Source: Rostrohypoxylon terebratum
Lineage: Eukaryota; Ascomycota; Sordariomycetes; Xylariales; Hypoxylaceae
NCBI GenBank assembly: GCA_022497145.1
Contig: MU385874.1
Location: forward strand, 62,001 to 126,000
Reading direction: 5' to 3'
DNA length: 64,000 nucleotides
Every line of letters begins with the position of its first letter. Positions within the stretch are counted from its first letter, which is position 1. Under the pieces are notes generated by a model. The model searched no databases, was not told the origin of the DNA, and worked only from the letters and a program-made list of their open reading frames with translations. The translations under genes were made by a program, and so were the position numbers. Shown piece by piece: positions 44,920-55,859 of this stretch.

Positions 44920-45452
44920 TGGTGAGGACGTACTGTAGTAGACGTCGTTCTTAATGGGTAGCCTAATTTGGTGCTGTCTCCCGAGTTAGTGTTGACGATC
45001 TACGACCTAGTTGCGCGGACTTAGGTATGTAGGCGGCACGTATGGCTCGAAGGAGCTCGATCCTGTTCTCACTTAGCGGTTTAGTAGAATTCGACCGCCT
45101 AATCGACCGAGATGGTTTTGACATGTGGGAAATGAGATGCCATTTCGAAATTGGATAATATGGACTGGGTAATTGAAGATGGACATCTCGACGGGTTTAG
45201 CTTATATGGTAGATTGTATTAGATGGCAATGAAATGGACTCGGAGACTTTCATTGATGTCTTTGGTGAACGGGACCCTCATTTGAGATTGAAGTTAAGCC
45301 CTCGGTGAGGGACGCCGAGGATATTGATTATGCTAGGGTTGATCCTCACCGAGACAAGAAGGTGAGTAAGTTGTCAAAGCATTAAGCATGTTATTATTTG
45401 TGACAATTTGGCAATGGATAACTCATGATGCCCCATCCCCATGTTATGCAAC
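44920..45452. other. Intergenic region
   Basis: No gene seen; holds the 3' flanks of two convergent genes, if the small gene at 45453 is real. Confidence 0.45.
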
Positions 45453-45754
45453 TTAATAAGCCGGCCTATTCATCATTTCCCTAATCTTCTCCCTCATGGT
45501 CGTGCTACTCCGACGACGTTGTTGGGGATGGTCGACCCTATTGACGGGATGACACTCTCCGTTAGAAGGAGCTCGAGTGGTGCCGATACGATTCGTCCGG
45601 CCTTTACCAGCACGGTCAGTACAGTACGTATGATGAGTTAACTTCCACCTAGGATATCCGGTTCCGGTTAATGCTCACACACGAAGTCACCTCTTCCCGC
45701 GTCGTCGATCACAGCCTGGTACTTCTCCTTAGCTAGAAGAAAGGCTTTCGACAT
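45453..45754 (-). CDS. Possible small basic protein, two exons
   Basis: A tentative gene of about 86 residues. Exon 1 (45754-45683) encodes MSKAFLLAKEKYQAVIDDAG and ends RGDF; exon 2 (45641-45453) encodes a Lys/Arg/Thr-rich tail ending RRRSSTTMREKIREMMNRPA-Tyr. The tail composition and clean end look coding, and both parts are too short to stand out alone. The intron in this model is only 41 bp, shorter than the other introns here; a donor at GTGATC (45709, 72-bp intron) would also keep frame. Function unknown; the RRRSS could be a basic-directed kinase site. Confidence 0.35.
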
Positions 45755-48533
45755 CTTGGGATTTGTTTTCGTAGATTGTTTGGATGCTAGGTATTGGATG
45801 CTTTGATGATGCCGTATTCTGTATTCGAGCACAACTTTGCCTCTGAACCCATTAGCTCTTAAGATTGGAAGTTCTAGGTCTCACAACGATCCAGGGCTCG
45901 ACAGAACTTCGCCTGTATATAAGGTGTGCTCCTCATATTCCCCATATTCTCCCATGTGATCTTAGGGGGGGTTGACCCCTCACCATGATATCAGCGGGTT
46001 GGAGGTTAAAACCCTCCCGTTGAAGCGATCGACGCTGTCCGACTTCATCCAAAAAGGCAATTGGTCGTTTCTGAGATATGACCACCCAATGATGAAATAC
46101 TTACATAGGTGAGAATGAAGGTGGGCGGTCGAACTATACACCCATTATGAGAGTCTGGATCAATGAATACCTGCCTGCCTACCTAGTATTCATATAAATG
46201 AGGAGACGCTTTCATCCAGATTGATGGCTTATTATACTAACTTTGTTATATGATCTCGTGCCACCCCTCGAAGCTTCGAGGAATTCCAAGACCTCACCCA
46301 CTTGTCCTCGACAAGGGAAAGAAAGACATCCTCGAGGCTGGCATAATCTACCGGCCATGTCGATATGAAAAATGCATGGTTGGAGTGAGACTGCATGACC
46401 CCGCGAAGCGCACACCCAATCATGGCTCCAGATTATTAATGCAGAGGTCGTGTCACCGGACACGAGAAACGCTATCGATCGGATTTGATGTTGCAGACCT
46501 TTGCCGGATTTATGTTTTTATAACCACTTCTCACCTATGGCGCCATGGCTATCGAGAATTATGCATGAAGACGGCAGTGGGTGTCTCCAGAAGCATAGTG
46601 GCGAGGACTCATGGCCAGGAATAGTACTCGAAGAGACAGAAAAAGCAAAATTGCATCTTCAACGAAGAGTGCAAGTACCCGTGAGATGAAGAAGATGGAT
46701 TGACCGCGGCAGGTTCCCGTTTCCGTTCGTGTTTTTGTTTTCACCTACACTTCTTATTCTGAACACTTCTCACTTGATGGTTCATGCTAATATGTTTAGA
46801 GTGTCGATCATCTGGTTCTTTAGACGAAGAAATGATCTGAGAGACCGTGGCCCCTTTGATATCTGAACGGGGTTTGGACATAGCAGTGATGCCATCGTCG
46901 CATGCTCGTAACGAGCTAGTACCTAGACGGAGTTCTCATTGAGCGGCGATGTTTCGTTTCAAAACATCAGGTCGAGATCAGCGCAAGGACGAGTGTATTT
47001 CTCCGAGTCTGTCGTCATATCGCCATATCCACGGGTACTAAGTACGGGTGTGAGCTGAGCCTGGAGATGTTAATGGGTGGCTGCGCCATCTGAGACAACA
47101 TGTCTCAGCCCTCACGTCCCAACCAGCCGAATATTCCGAGATTCCCTGGATGGAAAAAATATTCATGGCGAGGTCGGTCGAAGGTTCGCGTTGCCTTGTC
47201 GATTGAGAACCAACTTGAATAGGTGTTTGAACTTCATGACTTTCTATGACTTTTTATAGCATTGTTGAGGTAAGGAGCAAAGCGGCAGAGTGAGCGCTTT
47301 ATGCATTCGGCACCGGCAACACGGTACGTAGTGTATTCAGGACAAGAGAGCTAAATGGGTGCCATGGTTTGGCTAGTCTCATTACGCAGTATTTGAACTC
47401 TGTTTTCCGGGGATGCTTGTAGAAACTTCCATGTTGGAATCGAATAACCTCATACTATGTATATTCAGCATGTGCAGACCAATTTAAGATTCAACGTTCA
47501 AATGCATCCAAACATTTTAAGTTTACTATGTAGATACTAGGTCCATAGTTGATTCAATATTGGGAGGTTCGATCGTAGATTACTAGGTAGATGTGCACCT
47601 ATTACGCAGGTACTTAGAGATCGCACTAGCAACATGCACTATTCCATATAAAGTTAAGTCAAGTATTTTCTTCAATTAAGAATGGCAAGTCGTGACAAGA
47701 TCTAATGAAATTCAGCCAATCCCAACCACCCTACAACACGAGCACGATCCATCGCAGCCATCCATTCCCGTTGCTTCCCAGTATTCCCATTTATTTTCTC
47801 TCGTAATACAGGCGTTGTGCTACACGATATGACCAATAGCATTTGAGATACTTGTTTGGCGGGGACCAAAAGAGGGTCTAGTCCCTGGTCCCCCTGGTCA
47901 GCCCCGTCGTGTCCCGTTTCTTGTCTCACCCTTTTTTGCCCTTTTTTTTTCATTTTTCCATAGCAACAAAGGGATGTACCGACGAATGGTCACTGGTCCA
48001 CAAGTCCATCATCTCCAGCCAACTTCCAACTTTCAGTCTCATCCAGCCTGTCCAGTGTCCAGCCCACTCGTTTGGCCGAGCAACGAAGTCAAACCCGGAC
48101 CATGACATAGGGTAACAGTACGCTACATCCAACACCTCGACAGTCATTCGTTCCAGATACACAGATTAATACAGTACAGTACAGTACAATACAATCATAT
48201 TATTACTTCCCTTAATTAATCAGTACCGATTTTCCCACCCTTGACTTTGAACTTTTCGTCGCTTTCGTTTTCCTCTTTTAGGATCGGTCATCTCGACTTG
48301 ATCTATCATATCCATCACCCACCCGAGTCCGGTCAGCTCTGACCGGTCGCTCACGACGTCTCCCTCCGTTGAATTATCACCGTTGCCGTCATCCTCGATA
48401 TCATTTTGCTATAACCTGTCGTATCCCCGCTTCCATCAACGCCCCCGTTCCCGTCCGTCCACCTCCGTCCACCGCGCAGCCATCACGACGACCCGACATC
48501 GCAAACGCTCCTAGTCGCCCGTCGTCGACAAAG
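45755..48533. other. Intergenic region, 2.8 kb
   Basis: No gene could be supported. A 124-residue frame at 46250-46624 has no family features. The last 350 bases are pyrimidine-rich and form the promoter and 5' leader of Chs7. An acagt repeat lies at about 48173-48190. Confidence 0.5.
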
Positions 48534-49593
48534 ATGGGCGGCTTCGGCGACTTCACGGACATCTGCCACACGGCGCCTCTGCCGTTATGCCCCTCCGTCG
48601 GTCCCATCACCTCCGTCTCTAGCGGCGTTGGAATCGAGACCGACTGCTTCGCGCGAAATATCGAGCTGGCCAACACCATCATATTCCAAGGCGCGTCCAG
48701 CTTCATGCACATCATCGCTCTGGGCATGACAGTGGTGATGATATTGCATATCCGGGGGAAATTTACTGCCGTTGGTCGCAAGGAGATATTGGCGTTTTTC
48801 TATTTTTACATGCTGCTCTCGTTCTTCTCGCTCCTCGTCGATGCCGGTGTCGTCCCTCCCGGCTCCGATCCGTATCCGTACTTCGTCTCGATACAGTCCG
48901 GTTTCACGTCCGCGCTAGTTACTTGCCTGTTGATCAACGGATTTGTCGGCTTTCAATTGTATGAAGATGGAACCCCCATGTCCGTGTGGATGCTCCGGGT
49001 CAGCTCGTTCGTTGCCTTCGTTATCTCGTTCCTGGTCTCCTTGGCTACGTTCAAATCGTGGGCAGGCATGGGTCCGGCGAATACCGTAGGGCTGTTTACG
49101 GTATTATACCTTCTCAACGGCGTACAGCTGGTTGTCTATGTGGTCTTGCAGATTTTACTTGTTGTTCGGACTCTGGAGGACCGCTGGCCGTTGGGAGATA
49201 TTGCTTTTGGTCTCTTTTTCTTCATTGTGGGCCAGGTCATCTTATACGCGTTCAGCTCTACGATTTGCCAGGCCACAAGCCACTACGTGGACGGCTTGTT
49301 CTTTACGACAATTTGCAACCTGCTTGCTGCCATGATGATCTACAAGGTAAGCTTTACTCTTGCATATTATAACTTAGGAGGTTTCTCTAACCACATGATC
49401 ATAGTATTGGGATTCGATCACAAAGGAGGACCTCGAGTTTTCTGTCGGCACACGGATGAACAACTGGGAAGTGAAAGAACTTCTACCCGAGGAGGACCGC
49501 CGCACTACCGTCTACATGGACGACTCGTATGGTCATACGAGCCCTTACGACCACTCTTCTTCTCCTTCGGGAAACCGAATGTCTCGCTACTAG
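48534..49593 (+). CDS. CHS7: Chitin synthase export chaperone Chs7
   Basis: About 333 residues, exons 48534-49346 and 49405-49593. An ER membrane chaperone needed for export of class IV chitin synthase (Chs3 type) to the cell surface. The product starts MGGFGDFTDICHTAPLPLCP and then has seven hydrophobic segments; family words include RNIELANTIIFQGA, AVGRKEILAFFYFYMLL, VVPPGSDPYPYFV, NGFVGFQLYEDGT, TFKSWAGMGP and LEDRWPLGDIAFG. Exon 2 supplies YWDSITKEDLEFSVGT and NNWEVKELLPEEDRR, the conserved end. Removing the 58-bp intron (GTAAGC...CATAG, branch CTAAC) is required: reading through it gives an unrelated tail. The ATG at 48534 matches the family N-terminus. Confidence 0.96.
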
Positions 49594-50447
49594 TTGCCTG
49601 GAATCGGAGTTTTCAGAAGGCGAAAAGAAGGAGGTTGTCTATTACGAAACAGTGATAGGATGACGAGAGGATTGCATTTACTAGGCGTCTCGGCTTCATG
49701 GGGGAACTCATGTGGGTTTTATTGGACAAACTTATTAACTTATTCAGGTATTCGATAGTAGGGTATTAGCATCGACAGCGATTGCTTTTGGGGGAGCTGA
49801 ACGACCGAAGAGTAGGCGAATACTAAGTTTGAGAGTAGCGGCGACGGATGTCGACTAATATGTACGTTGTATATACTATAATTCACGCGAATATATGAAT
49901 AGATCACAATGAATATCTACATTGCGGAGGCGCTCAGATTGCCTGCAGAAAGCAACACTAGTGTTTTCATAGCTGTATCTGTATTATCATGTGTCTAGCT
50001 GTTGAATAGGTACCTATAGACAGATGTCCGTACAGTAATTCTTATAGGGTCCCATTTCCTTCTCTACAAGACCAGCCACAATAACCCCGCGATCTCTGTA
50101 TCAAGATTCCTAATGACGTAGACCGCTTGTTTTGAATTAAGTGTTTTTCCTGTCTTAGACAAGAACTTGCGTCATGTCTACCTAGTACCTTCGCGAGGAA
50201 TGCGGGAATGCGGGAATGTCCCATCCTCTTGAAACCCCGCGCATAGATAGCTTGGATGAGACTTAATTGCGAGCTGTAGCGCGTCGCTGCATGCCATCTA
50301 GGTGAGAGGTGGACTGTGCGATGCCGCTTTGCTCTTCTGGGTTCGATAGGCTATGCTGTGTTGTCTTGTAGGCGAGTGTCCTCGTGCTAGTCTCGGGTAA
50401 GTCTCGTAATCAGATTAGTTGTTCATCTTCGGCGTCTCCTCGCTCGT
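49594..50447. other. Intergenic region between convergent genes
   Basis: No gene seen; 3' flanks only. Confidence 0.5.
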
Positions 50448-51041
50448 TCAATCGCCATTGTCGCCAAAGCTAAGCTTAATCTTCTTGGCCTTCTTCTTGC
50501 CTTGTTTCGCGCCGGACTTCGCGTCCTTCGAGTTGTGGTCGGTGGTTTGTTTAGTCTCTTTCTTATCTCCCGATTTTGCTGAGCTTTCTTTCCCGGCCCG
50601 GGCTCGGGGTGCAGTGTTGGCGAGTTCCTCGTCTTCGTCACCGCCGACTACACGTCCGACCTTGCGCTTCTTACTGGCGCCAATCCCAGCGACCTTTTCC
50701 CTCTCCCTCTCCTTCCTATCCTCATCATCCCCGTTCCCGCTACCCTTGCCTTCCTTATCATTTAGATCCCCGTCTCCGACCCCCGCCTCGACGGACGCGT
50801 CGCCGTCCGCACCAGGGAAAGCGATCGTGTTCCCGGCCTCGTCGACGACAAGCGGCGCGTCCTCGGCCTCTTCGCTGGCGGACCGCGGACGCGCTGCCCG
50901 CCGCCGCGCCGCGAGGATGGGGTCGGGAGAGTCGGAGTTCTGCTGCCGGTCCTGCTGGCCGCGGAGCTTGGCTAGGAAGGGCGGGAGGTCGTTGGAGTAG
51001 GAGAGGTTTTTGGAGGTTATCTTCGGCTGGGAAGAAGACAT
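50448..51041 (-). CDS. DUF4604 protein
   Basis: Single exon, 197 residues. The N-terminal TSKNLSYSNDLPPFLAKLRG and the C-terminal KKAKKIKLSFGDNGD are the two conserved ends of the DUF4604 family; between them lies a charged, low-complexity region rich in Glu, Lys, Asp and Gly. Expected nuclear because of several basic clusters (SKKRKVGRV, KQGKKKAKKIK). Function is not established. The ATG at 51041 gives the family-like MSSSQPKITSKNLSY start. The other frames over this GC-rich stretch are also open but are shadows. Confidence 0.88.
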   Translation of the reverse strand: MSSSQPKITSKNLSYSNDLPPFLAKLRGQQDRQQNSDSPDPILAARRRAARPRSASEEAEDAPLVVDEAGNTIAFPGADGDASVEAGVGDGDLNDKEGKGSGNGDDEDRKEREREKVAGIGASKKRKVGRVVGGDEDEELANTAPRARAGKESSAKSGDKKETKQTTDHNSKDAKSGAKQGKKKAKKIKLSFGDNGD

Positions 51042-51947
51042 GGAATGGAGTGTGAGGTTGGTTTTGTTCGGTTAAGGTTGGTGATTTTCGCGAATTAGGT
51101 TGGATATACATGTACGATGTAGTGTCGATGCTAGTATGTGTATGGAATCGTAGGACCTAGAACCTACATAGGTAAGTGCCACACATTATTATTTTAGTGG
51201 ATCTCGGATGGCGGCTTAGGGCGGGTAGTTATCGGATAGTGGATTAAGTCGGGACTCGGGACCTCGACTCGCGGGAATTGTCCTCACTATCCTCACTACC
51301 TACATAGGTACCTAGTAGGTATCCAATCTCCCCTTCGCAACCTTGGAACTGCTCAAAACAGTAAAAGGGGTTTGATACATGACGAGCAAATACCTAGTAG
51401 CATGCGACCTGTGCGGAACTGACACATCATGCTTCACGAGGAATGTTCGAGGCTCCCATCACCTATCAGTAGGTTCTACATACAACACGCGAAGGCTGGC
51501 GGCGAGATGACATGTTGTGATCTTGACCTGCAATGGCTCGCGCACTGCTCAGAACTAGAGTGCCCGAGAGTACCAACTCGGGAAGGCTATCATGGGTACA
51601 TGGGTATTTTACATTCTTTTAAAAGTTGCTGCCCGATGTGCCATGCATCCACGCATGCTTACCTGGAGAAATCTGATGGCAAAACCTGATGGCAAAACCT
51701 GATGGCACCTGGGGGCAAATTCTGATGCGACCTCTGACAATTGACCCAATGAGATGGGCTTCTACCTACATTTGGGGCAGGGCAGGGCTTCGGTCAAGGT
51801 CCGAAATCATGGCCGACAGCCTCGTTTGGTAATCTCTCGAACATCGAGTTCTGCTTTATAAAAGACCGTGTCCGCGTTCGAGTTCAACAATAAACACATG
51901 AGAACCAAACCTTCGCAATTTCACACAGACCTGTGCAAATTTACACC
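51042..51947. other. Divergent intergenic region
   Basis: No gene supported. Contains TACCTA words near 51300 and the 13-bp direct repeat at 51672-51708. It separates the DUF4604 and Clr5-ankyrin genes. Confidence 0.5.
51672..51708. repeat. 13-bp direct repeat (ctgatggcaaaac)
   Basis: Two full copies and a partial third of ctgatggcaaaac, about 240 bp upstream of the Clr5-ankyrin start. Confidence 0.8.
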
Positions 51948-54900
51948 ATGCCTTACGCAGACGGAACCCAACGAATCAAAGATGGCGAATGGGACAGACA
52001 CAAGTCTCACATCATTCAATTATATCTCGAACGTAACCACAAGCTTGAGGATGTCGTCAATATAATGACCAACGACCACAATTTCACGGCTTCGTAAGTA
52101 TCTCTCGATGAAATAGTGCCTGCACCTATCTCCAATACAGAATCACGAATCACTCAACTAATGCTTCGCAAGGCCCTCGCAATATGAAAATATATTCCGC
52201 AAATGGAAAGTTTTCAAAAATAATAGTAAAAAGCGAGCTCGACAAGAAAGAAGCCGATTCGGCGGATCCAGAACACTCCACGGCGAAGGATCGGGTTCGT
52301 GACATTCAACAATCAACAAAATCACTTACGAATTCGCTAATATTCCATCTGCATAGTTTCACGCGATCATGGTCATACACCTCAGGCTAATGGTAGCCAT
52401 ATGTCTGAACTCGGACCCGAGAGTGCAATCACTATGGCTGCTGCTCCAATCATTCATGACATCACGTCTAATCAAGGCGAGTGGATGGACTGGGTTGGCT
52501 CCGACCTTGTACCTATTGGATATAACGATCTCATGTCTAATCGGGGCATGTTGGATCATCTCGACCCTAGTGCCCTATCTCCCTTGCCTATAGATCTCAT
52601 CTGGGACACGTCCTTATGCTACCCTCTACGCCACAGAGATAGTTGGCTACGCCCGTCGCCTTCCACTGCGATTGTGACTAGATTCATTAGTGGTAAGTTG
52701 AAACTGAAATGAAATATTCATGATTCCATTCTAGCTTACACTACTACTTTTGACAGGCGCTTATAGACAATGTCTTACTACTCCATCTCCTGGTTCTGTG
52801 GCGAGGACTGGTAATGACGTCTCCTGCAAATTCCTGAATGTTGTTACCAATCTAGATCCGGCTCACAAACGCAACTCATCCCTCTCTGTTCTCAGTCGCC
52901 TTTACCGTTCCGAGGACTTCGCGGGAGAGGATTGGAGCCAATTTAGAGAACTACAAGGTGACGTAGCTCTTGAGGTTCGTTTTGATGGCAGGTTAATTAC
53001 ATCGGTCATCAATGGATATGCAGGTCTAGAGAGATTGCCGCCAGCTGCTGCCCTTGAGTTCTTGAGAAGACACCCTGCCTCGCAACTAACAATGACTAAG
53101 TTTTGGAACTCTCAATCGAGCCCGCTGATCAAGGCATTCGTCGAGAATGCATTTCGCGCATATCTAGAAGTCGATAACGTTGAAATAGTCCAGAACTTAC
53201 TTGACACTGGACTGGTTGACGCAAATAGAGCTGTGTGTCTTTACCAGGGAGAAAGATATACACCGCTCGAATATGCTGCAATCTATCAATCCTTCAAAGT
53301 CCTCCAGCATCTCATCGACCGAAAAGTCAACCTGAATAGGCATTTTCCAAGGGCTTGTCACTGCGACGTGATGTATCTATTACTCGACCATGTGAAAAGT
53401 CGCCAACTGCCACTTGATGACGCTTTCTTAGCCTCAGTGAAGGCCTTGTTAGAAGCTGGAATCAGCGTGTCGAGCGTGTCGACGTGTGCGAAAATGGCAG
53501 TCACTTTCGTTGATTTGCGGCTGCCGATTTGTCTTATCGAGCATATGGCTTCCCGATCACCTCCAGAGTTTTTTTCAGATAATGACCTGCTATGTCATAT
53601 TATCAAATTCCTTGGAGAACAGGAGTCAACAAAACTCATTACAATGAACCTAGGCAAACACCGAGGTTTAAGTGAATATCGAGATCTGGATATGGACGAA
53701 AAGAACAAGATGTTTATATCCGCTCTTAAGTCCGGAGACCAAGGTCGCCTTCATTCACTGGAAGAAAACGGTGTCCTCAATCACCTCCACGGTGAGAAGT
53801 TCAGCCAAGCTCTCCTCGAGGCTCTCGAAGCGGGAAATTTGGAATATGCAACTAAAATATTGGATCTCAATCCCGACTTCGAACTCTATGAGCATGAATC
53901 ACATAGTTCAAATATGAAACAGCCTTTGATTATAGCTACTGCTCTGAACGCTGCCTTGCATCATAATTTCGACGATATTGCTTGGAAGCTCCTAGCTATT
54001 GAAATTACGGCCTTAGACCGCAATCCGGGGGATCTATTAAAGATCGCGATAGAAAGAAAGAAGCCAGAATTCGTGAAGGCCTTTGTTGAAAATGGCATCG
54101 ATGAAAACATACTATACAGGCCTCACAGTAAAGAGTGGTACATTCTAAAATTGGCCCTTGAGTGTGGCGAAGACTCAATCTTCGACACTCTATGGAATAT
54201 CCGTCCTCGCAGCATCAGCCCTTCAGCTGATCTCTTGAAAGCTGCACTAGAAAAAAAGTCATCGGACTTTTTCTTGGATCTCGTCAAATCGACTGATTAC
54301 AGTTGGAAACAATCGGCGTTCAAGATCGCGGTAGAGTCTGAGAAAGAATCTCTGTTTGACGCACTGATTTCCCTTGGCGCCAGAGCAGATGATGATGGCA
54401 TTTTAGAAGATGCCATTGAACATCATCCTTCGATGGTTGAACCACTCCTGAAGCGATATTGGAAAGCTTACCCACAAGGTCGTCCAGGATATGGCTACCG
54501 TATTGTCAAGGATGCACTTATTAACCATCGGCAATCGCCTAAGACTTTAGACAAGGTTTTTGCTTGGAATCTTGTGAATGAGGATCTGTGTTCCCAAAAC
54601 GACACACTCGTTTTCGAGGCAATTAAAACACGCAATCATGACATCGTCAAGAAGTTTGTTTCCAATAGCAGCGATGCCAATGCCGCCTTCCATAATCGTA
54701 TATATGGAGTTGGTTATCTCAAAACAACTGCTCTTTTGAAAGCTATCGAGACTGGCACCACAAAAATCGTTCAGCTCCTCATCGAGAGAGGCGCAGAGGT
54801 GAATGAACCAGCGCAATTTGGCATGCGACGGACTCCTCTTCAACAGGCCGTAGAGATGAACAGCATTCCCATCGCCCGCCTACTGTTGCAAAATGGCGCT

Positions 54901-55257
54901 GACGTCAACGCCTCACCGGCAAAGTTTCAGGGAGCCACGGCCCTACAATTCGCAGCCATCAATGGTAACATTGAAATGGCAACGATTCTCATCGAACACG
55001 GGGCTCTACTCTCTACGCCTCCGGCTTTTGGACCTCGCGGGCGTTGGCCGCTAGAAGGCGCTGCCGAACACGGCCGCTTCGATATGATAGAATTGCTGTG
55101 GAATGCCCCTGATAGTTCCATCACCGATGAGCAAATCAAATGCGCCATACGACGTGCAGAATATAATGGGCATTTTGGCTGTAAGGAAAAGATAGAGGAG
55201 TTGGCGGCGAGGTTCCCGCGCAACGACGGGGTTCTTCCGGCTTCTCTATCCACATGA
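51948..55257 (+). CDS. Clr5-domain ankyrin repeat protein
   Basis: About 1,034 residues, exons 51948-52093, 52173-52294, 52357-52692 and 52757-55257; introns 62-79 bp with CTAA branch sites. Residues about 14-70 form a Clr5 domain, split by the first intron: EWDRHKSHIIQLYLERNHKL, then SQYENIFRKWKVFKNNSKK. The long central part is helical and repeat-like, with degenerate ankyrin units (for example DTGLVDANRAVCL, RKVNLNRHF). Clear ankyrin repeats are at about residues 855-985 (TALLKAIETGTTKIVQLLI, TPLQQAVEMNSIPIARLLL, TALQFAAINGNIEMATILI). Clr5 is a fungal domain of unclear role, often fused to variable repeat domains. Probably an accessory, fast-evolving protein; the first three exons would be missed without splicing. 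Confidence 0.88.
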
Positions 55258-55859
55258 TTATTGGCATGCGGCATGAGATGAAGGGCCTGCGGACTGGGCT
55301 AGAGGCTTGGGTTGCCGGAATTTAATTTTTTACTATTTGTTTTTGCAATTGTGATCGGGAGTGACCTTAGATAACCTTGGAACGATACCGGACCTTAGAT
55401 TAGAGCGCGGCGCTAGCACTACATAGTAGATACATAGACGCGCCGCTCTTTAGTTGGAGCTTTGAGGCTAGGATGGGGAAGAAACCCATAATTTAACTAG
55501 CTCTAAAAATTAGACTCGAAGCTAAATTTTTACCTACTTAATTATTTTTGGGGCCATATTTCGAAGCTGTATTCTAACGTTTATATGTTCAAATATAAGA
55601 GTGTTGCAACAATCTATTTCGAAATGTACGAAGTAGGTATTACTGAACTGATGTTTTCCCCTGCTGCCTTCCAAGGTTGCGTGCCTCAGACTGCATACTG
55701 GCCCAAGCGGAGCGACATTAGGCACCAGAGATACAGCATACAGCATAATAAAACCAACCCTGAAGTCTCCGAGGTTTTTCATGAGGCGCACACTTTACCA
55801 GTAATATCGTTTTCCCATAAAAGTACGAAATATTAAACCTTTCAACTTCACGTTTCGTG
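55258..55859. other. Intergenic region
   Basis: AT-rich with no supported gene; about 600 bp between the Clr5-ankyrin and DUF7924 genes. Confidence 0.5.

Noticed and set aside
46250..46624. 124-codon plus-strand frame
   Set aside because: No family features, overlapped by antisense frames, no promoter-like leader; kept as intergenic.
50576..51111. Open frames on both strands over the DUF4604 gene
   Set aside because: Shadows of a GC-rich, low-complexity gene with conserved family ends in the chosen frame.
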